Shown here: positions 1 to 5,289 of the stretch, one piece after another
Layout: the number at the start of each line of letters is the position of its first letter
How positions within the stretch are numbered: position 1 is the stretch's first letter
Source of the DNA: Bacteroidota bacterium
GTDB lineage: Bacteria > Bacteroidota > Bacteroidia > Cytophagales > Cyclobacteriaceae
Assembly (NCBI GenBank): GCA_023417955.1
Contig: JAEZDW010000334.1
Span: 1-6,899, forward strand
Length of the DNA: 6,899 bases
Direction: 5' to 3'
Position numbers and translations under genes: made by a program
Notes under the pieces: model-generated
The model's database searches: none
What the model was told of the DNA's origin: nothing
The model's input: only the letters and a program-made list of their open reading frames with translations

Positions 1-225
1 ACGCCCGCCAAGGGCGGGCTAATGCAGGTGATGATATCGCGCGATGTGTTGGCAATTTGGAATGGGTGTGTTCCGATTGGTGCGGCGTATTTGTTTCACT
101 GCGCCTCATTCGCGACCGATGTAAAAAATGTTTCGTCATCCTTCAATGCGCGTTGTGACGCCCCTGCAGGGCTCGGGTATGTGCGTTCTTTTTACCGTGG
201 GACAAGCCCCACGGCTGGGTCTGTG
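1..225. repeat. Tandem hairpin-rich repeat, copy 1
   Basis: First visible unit of a tandem array. It aligns with 226-455 at roughly 85-90% identity by eye. In order it contains: stem GCCCGCC/GGCGGGC with loop AAG (3-19); palindrome ATCGCGCGAT (36-45); near-palindrome CAATGCGCGTTG (144-155); palindrome CCCTGCAGGG (162-171); and stem CCGTGGG/CCCACGG with loop ACAAGC (195-214). The unit boundary is arbitrary and the array may begin left of the window. No T-tract follows either GC-rich stem on either strand, so these are not typical intrinsic terminators. Function unknown. The in-frame translation of this copy does not persist through the next unit, so I treat it as noncoding. Confidence 0.9.
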
Positions 226-455
226 ACGCCCGCCAAGGGCGGGCTAATGCAGGTGATTATATCGCGCGATGTGTTCATAAAATTGGAAGGGGTGTGCTCC
301 GATTGGTGCGGCGTATTGTGTTTCACGACGTCTCATTCGCGACCGATGTAAAAAATGTTTCGTCATTCTTCAACGCGCGTTGTGACGCCCCTGCAGGGCT
401 CGGGGTGTGACGCGTGTTTATTTACCGTGGGACGAGCCCCACGGCTGGGTCTGGG
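226..455. repeat. Tandem hairpin-rich repeat, copy 2
   Basis: Second unit, 230 bp against 225 bp for copy 1. Every palindromic element is kept: GCCCGCC/GGCGGGC (228-244), ATCGCGCGAT (261-270), CAACGCGCGTTG, here a perfect 12-bp palindrome (371-382), CCCTGCAGGG (388-397), and CCGTGGG/CCCACGG with loop ACGAGC (425-444). Differences from copy 1 fall mostly between the palindromes, around 276-290, 320-332 and 403-420. The block at 332-366 is identical to 105-139. The length is not a multiple of three, which breaks any reading frame running through the array. Confidence 0.9.
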
Positions 456-506
456 ACACCCGCCAAGGCGGGCTAAATGCAGGTGATGATATCGCGCGAT
501 GTGTTC
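456..506. repeat. Tandem hairpin-rich repeat, truncated copy 3
   Basis: Third, partial unit. It begins with ACACCCGCC, continues through the ATCGCGCGAT palindrome (491-500) and GTGTT, then similarity decays and is not convincing beyond about 540. The first stem has lost one G from its right part (CCCGCC/GGCGGG, only AA between) and one A is gained just after it, so spacing is unchanged. The copy ends about 75 bp short of the 3' end of the DUF5683 gene. It looks like the worn edge of the array. Confidence 0.8.
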
Positions 507-581
507 GCATGTTTGAAATGTGCATTCCTTCGTTGTATCGCGGTCACAATTCCTGTCCGTGAGCTTTCAACGTGCGCTTGC
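507..581. other. Spacer between repeat array and DUF5683 gene
   Basis: Short noncoding stretch between the last recognisable repeat base and the stop codon of the DUF5683 gene. There is a faint resemblance to the repeat up to about 540. I see no hairpin followed by a T-tract on the minus strand, so no recognisable intrinsic terminator for the par operon here. Confidence 0.5.
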
Positions 582-1190
582 TTAGAATCTGAAAACAAGC
601 GCCGCCCCGGTCTGGCGCCCCAGCATGGCATCCTGTTCGAGGCGTGGTTCAAACCGTACCTGGAGTCGCGGATTGAGATCGAACTCTTTCAAATGTGCGT
701 CGACGTGAGCGTCAACAATCTGGAGAATGTAAACTACGCCCATGATGATGATCATGTAGTCGCGTTCGCGTCGCGCCTTGTCGACAGCGCGGCGATACTG
801 CTGGACACTAGCCTGCATGCCCCGTGCCTGAAGATCAGGGGGCGGGAATTCTGTTTCACCAAGACCGGCCTCAAGACCGAGGAAAACATATCCGCGGTAT
901 TCTGAATAAAGCTTGTTGTAGAAGTTTATTGCGTATCCGGTAGCAGCCATTCCTCCATAAACCAGAGGCAGCTTCCAGTACTTTTTATTATACACCTGAC
1001 CGAGTCCGGGAAGTACAGCTGCATACAACAGGGCTTTGCGCGGGTCATAGTGTTTCGCGTAACTCTCGATCAGAATCGTATCGGCAGCAGACTCAACGAC
1101 GATCAGACTGTCAACCACGGGCACGTCTTCCTGCCCACGCACGGCGGTGGTCGCGATGACGCAAAAAATGAGTGTTAACAGTCGGTTCAT
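582..1190 (-). CDS. DUF5683 family exported membrane protein
   Basis: A 202-residue protein of unknown function. An N-terminal hydrophobic stretch (residues 3-16, LLTLIFCVIATTAV) followed by RGQ looks like a signal peptide; the Cys at 10 is not in a good lipobox. The family core is at residues 58-80, including PGLGQVYNKKYWKLPLVYGG, where a first membrane segment runs into 80-90. A second hydrophobic segment is at 145-158, followed by the family-typical VDAHVDAHL (159-167), then a beta-like C-terminus ending in aromatic FRF. The start is the ATG at 1190; a TTG nine codons upstream (1217) would place polar residues before the signal peptide and is less likely. It lies 44 bp after parB, as commonly seen in Bacteroidota, and is probably cotranscribed with parAB. 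The family assignment is from recognised motifs. No catalytic residues are evident and its role is unknown. Confidence 0.82.
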   Translation of the reverse strand: MNRLLTLIFCVIATTAVRGQEDVPVVDSLIVVESAADTILIESYAKHYDPRKALLYAAVLPGLGQVYNKKYWKLPLVYGGMAATGYAINFYNKLYSEYRGYVFLGLEAGLGETEFPPPDLQARGMQASVQQYRRAVDKARRERDYMIIIMGVVYILQIVDAHVDAHLKEFDLNPRLQVRFEPRLEQDAMLGRQTGAALVFRF

Positions 1191-1234
1191 GTCGTTGCTG
1201 CGGCAAAAGTAACACAAACCGGTTAATACACGTG

Positions 1235-2164
1235 CTAACCGTTGGTGATCTTAAGGATGTCCAGGATCCGGTTCAGGTCCTCAACAGAAAGGAACGGAAT
1301 CTTGATCTCGCCTTTTTTGCCGTCACTTTTTACAACAACACGGGTGCCAAAGTGCGATGAGAGCCGCGATTGCAGTTGACTGATTTCGCGAGACGCCTGC
1401 TGTGTAGCCGGCTTATCCTCTGATTTAGACGGCGTCTTTTCCGTGACTTCTCTTACAAGTTCCTCAACCTTCCTTACAGAAAGTTCATCTTCCAGCGCTT
1501 TCTTGAAGATAAAAAGTTGATGGTCCGGGTTTTCGACGCTGATGATGGCACGCGCATGGCCCATAGAGAGTTTGTTGTCGCGTACCGCTATCTGGATGTC
1601 AGGCGGGAGCTTTAGCAGTCGCAGGTAGTTCGTTACCGTAGTCCTGTTTTTTCCGACGCGTTCGCCAAGTTCTTCCTGCTTGAGGCCGATTTCCGAAATC
1701 AGTCGCTGGTAGCTGAGCGCAATTTCTATGGCGTTCAGGTTTTCACGCTGAATGTTTTCGATGAGGGCCATCTCCAGCATCTGCTGATCGTCTGCAGAAC
1801 GAATGTAGGCAGGGATAGATTTAAGTCCTGCAAGGCGTGATGCCTGGAACCTGCGTTCGCCGGAAATGAGTTGATACTGGTTTTGTGCAAGTTTGCGGAC
1901 CGTTATCGGCTGGATGATGCCGTGTACTGAAATTGACTCGGCAAGTTCGAGCAGTGACTCCTGGTCAAAATGCGTACGTGGCTGAAAAGGGTTTACCTCG
2001 ATATGATCGATGGGGATTTCTGTCATTCCGCTTACCGGCGTGCGCGAGGTGCTTTCACCGGATGTGGTCACGCCGACGGGGAGGTCGACTTCAAGCTTAT
2101 CATCAGCGGTGTTGTCGCTCAACAACGCGCTCAATCCTCTTCCTAATGCTTTCTTTTTGCTCAT
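1235..2164 (-). CDS. parB: Chromosome-partitioning protein ParB (Spo0J family)
   Basis: A 309-residue ParB, a sliding clamp that loads at parS sites, binds CTP and recruits SMC and ParA near the replication origin. Visible in order: the N-terminal ParA-interacting peptide KKKALGRGLSALL (3-15); a variable linker (16-46); the ParB/Srx CTP-binding domain with NPFQPR (58-63) and the arginine box GERRFQAS (102-109); IENIQRENLN (135-144); a helix-turn-helix region, KQEELGERVGKNRTTVTNYL (162-181); a charged linker (240-260); and a C-terminal dimerisation domain (about 260-305). Length and motif order are normal for a chromosomal ParB. The start ATG is 45 bp after the parA stop with no strong Shine-Dalgarno, only an A-rich stretch, as is usual in Bacteroidota. 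It forms an operon with parA. Confidence 0.97.
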   Translation of the reverse strand: MSKKKALGRGLSALLSDNTADDKLEVDLPVGVTTSGESTSRTPVSGMTEIPIDHIEVNPFQPRTHFDQESLLELAESISVHGIIQPITVRKLAQNQYQLISGERRFQASRLAGLKSIPAYIRSADDQQMLEMALIENIQRENLNAIEIALSYQRLISEIGLKQEELGERVGKNRTTVTNYLRLLKLPPDIQIAVRDNKLSMGHARAIISVENPDHQLFIFKKALEDELSVRKVEELVREVTEKTPSKSEDKPATQQASREISQLQSRLSSHFGTRVVVKSDGKKGEIKIPFLSVEDLNRILDILKITNG

Positions 2165-2209
2165 TGCTCAATCTTTTTCGTAGTGGCCGGTTAACATATG
2201 ATCGGGTGT

Positions 2210-2986
2210 TCAATCTTTCGGCAGGCTGTTTTTGTCGAGGATCTCCCGCGCGAGATTGAGGTAGCTGATGGCTCCCTTGCTTTCTGCGTCGTGGACGATC
2301 ACCGGCAATCCAAAGCTGGGTGATTCACTGAGTTTCACATTTCTCGGGATGATTGTCTTAAACGTCATCTTTGAAAAATGGGTACGCACTTCTTCAACTA
2401 CCTGGTTTCCGAGACTCGTTCTTGAATCATACAACGTCAGGAGTATGCCTTCTATTTCAAGACGGGGGTTAAGCCGCGTCTGAATTATCTTAATTGTGTT
2501 CAGGAGTTTGCCAAGACCTTCGAGCGCGAAGTATTCGCATTGTACGGGGATGATCACGGAATCTGCCGCAGTGAGGGCGTTAATCGTGATCAGACCGAGG
2601 GATGGCGAGCAGTCGATAATGATGTAGTCGTAATCATCTTTAATGAGTGCAAGTGCTTCGCGCATCTTTTCTTCCCGTCGTTCGATGCTCACCATTTCAA
2701 CTTCGGCACCGACGAGGTCGATGTGGGAGGGAAGTATGTCGAGATACTTGAGTTCGTTACTGACGCGCGCGTCTTTGGGGTGAATGCCGTCGACCATGCA
2801 TTCGTAAATCCCTTGTTCAACGTCCTTGGGGTTGATGCCAAGGCCGGACGTAGAGTTAGCCTGTGGATCCGCATCCACGAGCAGGGTACGTTTCTCAAGA
2901 ACCGCGAGACTTGCAGCGAGATTGATAGCCGATGTTGTCTTACCTACTCCGCCTTTTTGATTGGCGATCGCAATAATTTTTCCCAT
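2210..2986 (-). CDS. parA: Chromosome-partitioning ATPase ParA (Soj family)
   Basis: A 258-residue Walker-type ATPase that dimerises on ATP, binds the nucleoid nonspecifically and drives segregation of ParB-parS complexes. The deviant Walker A motif KGGVGKTT (11-18) carries the signature lysine at 11. Switch I is in LLVDADPQANST (35-46), and Walker B is IIIDCSPSLG (122-131). The C-terminal part carries PRNVKLSESPSFGLP (214-228), typical of chromosomal Soj. There is no N-terminal helix-turn-helix domain, so this is the short chromosomal type rather than a plasmid P1-type ParA. GAAGGA abuts the ATG directly, too close to be a well-spaced ribosome site. First gene of the par operon, behind a promoter-like element at 3035-3042. 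Confidence 0.97.
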   Translation of the reverse strand: MGKIIAIANQKGGVGKTTSAINLAASLAVLEKRTLLVDADPQANSTSGLGINPKDVEQGIYECMVDGIHPKDARVSNELKYLDILPSHIDLVGAEVEMVSIERREEKMREALALIKDDYDYIIIDCSPSLGLITINALTAADSVIIPVQCEYFALEGLGKLLNTIKIIQTRLNPRLEIEGILLTLYDSRTSLGNQVVEEVRTHFSKMTFKTIIPRNVKLSESPSFGLPVIVHDAESKGAISYLNLAREILDKNSLPKD

Positions 2987-3004
2987 TCCTTCTTTCTGAA
3001 GATT

Positions 3005-3030
3005 AAAAAATAAAAAAACCGCAAGCGCGG
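3005..3030 (-). terminator. Hairpin plus T-tract in the parA leader
   Basis: On the minus strand a short GC stem CCGC/GCGG with loop GCTT (3019-3030) is followed by seven T, one A and six T (3018 down to 3005). This is the layout of a small intrinsic terminator and points in the direction of parA, between its predicted promoter and start codon. The stem is only 4 bp, so termination would be weak. It could be an attenuator, a stop for read-through from yidC, or a 5' stabilising hairpin. Confidence 0.45.
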
Positions 3031-3034
3031 GTCA

Positions 3035-3042
3035 CAAATATA
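3035..3042 (-). promoter_or_regulatory. Predicted parA promoter -7 element
   Basis: The minus strand reads TATATTTG, an exact match to the Bacteroidota -7 consensus TAnnTTTG, about 49 nt before the parA ATG. No clear TTTG -33 element is seen at the usual distance upstream, where the sequence is GTTCACGG. A start site a few bases downstream would put the hairpin at 3019-3030 at the very 5' end of the transcript. Confidence 0.55.
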
Positions 3043-3060
3043 GATGAAAACTTTACCTGC

Positions 3061-3078
3061 CGTGAACATCGTGGAACA
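3061..3078 (-). promoter_or_regulatory. Two ParB half-site-like words (degenerate parS?)
   Basis: The minus strand carries TGTTCCACG (3078 down to 3070) and, one base later, TGTTCACG (3068 down to 3061). The first equals one half of the parS consensus TGTTNCACGTGNAACA; the second is the same half minus one base. They are in direct rather than inverted orientation, so this is not a canonical palindromic parS. The position just upstream of the parA promoter would suit ParB or ParA autoregulation. Tentative. Confidence 0.3.
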
Positions 3079-3080
3079 TA

Positions 3081-3089
3081 TTATCCACA
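3081..3089 (+). promoter_or_regulatory. Perfect DnaA box TTATCCACA
   Basis: An exact match to the strong DnaA-binding consensus and the only one I find in the window. It sits in the intergenic region upstream of parA. A much weaker relative (minus strand CTGTCCACA, two mismatches) is at 3200-3208. One box does not make an origin; it could also be a DnaA-regulated promoter element or chance. Confidence 0.45.
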
Positions 3090-3131
3090 ATCGGTTAACA
3101 CGAAATTGGCTCAAAAACGCGTATTGCAGCC

Positions 3132-3160
3132 GTTGCTGCCGGCCAATGTGAGTTGCTGCC
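3132..3160. repeat. Short direct repeat GTTGCTGCC x2
   Basis: GTTGCTGCC occurs at 3132-3140 and 3152-3160, 20 bp apart start to start (about two helical turns), separated by GGCCAATGTGA. Function unknown. It may be a remnant of a dispersed repeat. Confidence 0.5.
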
Positions 3161-3254
3161 TGTGAAGCAGGGTGGCGGAGAGGCGGTTTGGGGATAAAAT
3201 GTGGACAGAATAGCAGCTGGCCTCTGGCCCGACAACTGGGTGAAATGCGCTATC

Positions 3255-3270
3255 CATCGCTGACGCGATG
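3255..3270. other. Small perfect inverted repeat
   Basis: CATCGC (3255-3260) and GCGATG (3265-3270) form a 6-bp stem around TGAC. No T-tract follows on the minus strand, so it is not a convincing terminator for yidC. Confidence 0.4.
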
Positions 3271-3290
3271 AAGGAAGTCTTTCCTGGGTC

Positions 3291-3320
3291 CTTTGCGTCT
3301 TAGCGGCTTTGGCGGTGAAA
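3291..3320. repeat. Dispersed intergenic repeat (CTTTGCGTC...GCGGTGAAA type)
   Basis: The plus strand runs CTTTGCGTCTTAGCGG, then CTTTGGCGGTGAAA. I recognise this as a version of a short sequence scattered in intergenic regions of many unrelated bacterial genomes, often mistranslated as small proteins rich in TAKxAK. Here it would read FFTAKAAKTQRTQE on the minus strand. Recognition is from memory; no search was done. It lies in the yidC-parA gap, with the matching part probably beginning near 3281. Confidence 0.5.
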
Positions 3321-3431
3321 AAGGCACCGCATTCAGAATCGCAGACATTCAAATTTGCAACCCACAAGCTTGCAGCCGGGGGCTCGAAGTTCCCAGCCCT
3401 TGAGCAAACTCCTTCGCCAGGCTTTTTACTA

Positions 3432-5261
3432 CTACTTCCCTTTATCCTTCCGCTTCCGGCGCTCTTCTTCAGCCTTGCGCTTCGCTTCTTCGCTGGCTTT
3501 CATCGCTTCTTCAAGACGCGCCATGAATTTGGATTTCTTCCCGGCACCGGCAGCATTCTTGCGCTTGTTTTCCTCCATGATCGCCTTGATCTTGTTCTCG
3601 TCAACGAAACGTTTGATGATCGCCTGCTGGCTGAACGTCACAAGGTTTGAAATCAGGTAATAGAAGGTAAGACCTGCGGAAAACTTGTTCAGTACGAAGA
3701 AGAAAATAACGGGCATGATATACGACATCGACTTCATGGGTCCCTGAACCGAAGAAATCTGGTTGTTCTGCCACGTGTAAATCAATGTCGACAACGTCAT
3801 GAGCAGCGTAAAAAGACTGATGTGGCTGCCCATGAACGGAATGCTAAACGAAAAATTGATCAGTGAATCGTAAGTCGATAAATCTTCAGCCCACAAGAAT
3901 GGTTGCTGACGCAGTTCAATACTCGCCGGGAAGAGGTAGAACATCGCGAACAGAATCGGCATCTGCAGCAACACCGGAATACAACCACTTATCGGGTTGA
4001 CACCAACCTGCTGGTAGAGCTTCATCTGTTCCTGCTGCACTTTGGTCATGTCCTCACCAACGCGTTCCTTGATCTCATCAAGTTCGGGTTTCAACACTTT
4101 CATCTTGGCCATACTCAGATACGACCTGTATGAAAGCGGGAACAGCACGAGTTTGAGGAGGATTACCAGGATGATGATAATCACACCGTAATTGCTGAAT
4201 ATCTGTGTCAGGAAATGGAAAACGGGGAAGATGACAAACTTGTTGATCCAGTAAACCGGTGGCCAACCCAGGTACACGTTCTTTGCGAACTTCTCGGCGG
4301 GCACCTTGCCGATGACCTGATAATCGTTGGGACCGAGGTAGAAAAGGAAGTCCGCCGGTCCTTCGCTCATTACACGTGTAGGGACCTGCAATTTGATCGA
4401 CGCCGTTTTTACGTACGTCGGATCGTTGGATGCAACTGACGTTGACACTTCTCCGCCCGGAAGACCATTTGGTGCGATCAACGCGGTTAGGAAAAACTTC
4501 TGTTTAACGGCAACCCAACTGACTTTTGAATCCAGGGTTTCGGTTTCGGTATCTGAACTTGCCTCTGTCAGATTGTCGAACTCGTCGTCGGCGGTGTAGT
4601 AATTGATTGTTGTATGGTTTCTGGTGTCTTCAAGGTCTTTTTCCATGAGACGAATGATGTTCTGCCACTCCAGCGCCAGTGGTGTGTCGCCCAGCAGTCG
4701 GGCTGCACCGTTTCCGCCCCATGCATAACGAATCTGGAAACCTTCCTGCGGAATGTAATAGGTCTGCGTCAACTCAGATCCGCCGGGTAGCGCTGCCGTG
4801 AACGTTACGACAGTCGTGTCACCGTTCTTTGTTTGTTGTCCCTTATAATAGAGTCGATATAGATCAATATCCCTGCCGTTGTATTTTCCTTTCAGCGAGA
4901 ACGAGGTGTTGGCGGGGCTGATAAGGTACAGGGGCTTCTTGTCGTATGTCTGATAATCTTTCAATTCCAGTGACTTGATAATACCACCCTTTGATGAGAA
5001 ACTTATCCTGAGGTCGTTGGTCTCGATATCAAGCGCAGACTCTTCACCCTGCATGGCAGCAGAAAGGTCTCCATACGCACTTGCCAGCACACTGTCAGGC
5101 AGCGGAACTTCCGCGGTGGTCGAATCCGGAACAGTGTTTCCGGAAGTCTGTGGTACATCCTGCTGAGGAGTTGGTGGCTCCGGCCTGGGAGAAAACCAGG
5201 TGAAATACACCAGTAACAATGCTGCTATCAACGTAAGGCCTATCGCCGAATTCCTGTCCAT
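3432..5261 (-). CDS. yidC: Membrane protein insertase YidC
   Basis: A 609-residue insertase that inserts and folds inner-membrane proteins, alone or with SecYEG. Order seen: an N-terminal membrane anchor (7-22) after MDRNS; a Pro/Gln-rich linker (25-60); a large periplasmic beta-sandwich domain (about 75-335); then the conserved insertase core from about 340. The core includes YGVIIIILVILLKLVLFPL (358-376); SYRSYLSMAKMK (377-388), with the hydrophilic-groove arginine at 379; a cytoplasmic helical hairpin (388-418); NPISGCIPVLLQMPILFAMFYL (422-443); and further membrane segments near 480-497, 512-525 and 528-545. The C-terminus (560-609) is a strongly basic, charged helix that could contact ribosomes. 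The length is normal for Bacteroidota. The start ATG is 28 bp after the pyrG stop, which implies cotranscription. AAGGA lies about 17 nt before the ATG, too far to be a standard ribosome site. The stop is TAG. Confidence 0.98.
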   Translation of the reverse strand: MDRNSAIGLTLIAALLLVYFTWFSPRPEPPTPQQDVPQTSGNTVPDSTTAEVPLPDSVLASAYGDLSAAMQGEESALDIETNDLRISFSSKGGIIKSLELKDYQTYDKKPLYLISPANTSFSLKGKYNGRDIDLYRLYYKGQQTKNGDTTVVTFTAALPGGSELTQTYYIPQEGFQIRYAWGGNGAARLLGDTPLALEWQNIIRLMEKDLEDTRNHTTINYYTADDEFDNLTEASSDTETETLDSKVSWVAVKQKFFLTALIAPNGLPGGEVSTSVASNDPTYVKTASIKLQVPTRVMSEGPADFLFYLGPNDYQVIGKVPAEKFAKNVYLGWPPVYWINKFVIFPVFHFLTQIFSNYGVIIIILVILLKLVLFPLSYRSYLSMAKMKVLKPELDEIKERVGEDMTKVQQEQMKLYQQVGVNPISGCIPVLLQMPILFAMFYLFPASIELRQQPFLWAEDLSTYDSLINFSFSIPFMGSHISLFTLLMTLSTLIYTWQNNQISSVQGPMKSMSYIMPVIFFFVLNKFSAGLTFYYLISNLVTFSQQAIIKRFVDENKIKAIMEENKRKNAAGAGKKSKFMARLEEAMKASEEAKRKAEEERRKRKDKGK

Positions 5262-5289
5262 TATTATCGTTTAAAAATTCCTTGTTTAC

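Larger units (their letters stand above)
3090..3431. other. Remaining yidC-parA intergenic region, no supported gene
   Basis: Apart from the short repeats and hairpin listed separately, there is an imperfect 5-bp inverted repeat, GGGCT (3380-3384) and AGCCC (3395-3399), just after yidC, without a T-tract. An open frame at 3095-3367 on the minus strand overlaps the dispersed repeat and lacks any recognisable domain. I see no tRNA, CRISPR or riboswitch. Confidence 0.5.

Noticed and set aside
22..351. Open frame across the first two repeat copies, with an internally repeated MQV(M/I)ISRDV
   Set aside because: The repetition comes from the DNA repeat. Copy lengths of 225 and 230 bp break the frame, there is no domain, and the palindromic content fits noncoding sequence.
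1..506. CRISPR array
   Set aside because: Units are about 228 bp and conserved along nearly their whole length; there are no short repeats with unique spacers and no cas genes.
1..506. Insertion sequence or transposon end
   Set aside because: No transposase, no terminal inverted repeats bounding a coding region, and no target-site duplication that I can see.
477..905. Open frame on the plus strand overlapping the DUF5683 gene
   Set aside because: Begins in repeat sequence and then runs antisense to a gene with recognisable family motifs.
2540..3013. 157-codon open frame on the plus strand
   Set aside because: Antisense to parA, which has all its ATPase motifs.
3095..3367. 90-codon open frame on the minus strand in the yidC-parA gap
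   Set aside because: Contains the translated dispersed repeat (TAKAAK), a known source of false small genes, and has no other sign of coding; it also overlaps the candidate regulatory words.
3255..3399. yidC intrinsic terminator at one of the small inverted repeats (3255-3270 or 3380-3399)
   Set aside because: Neither is followed by a T-tract on the minus strand.
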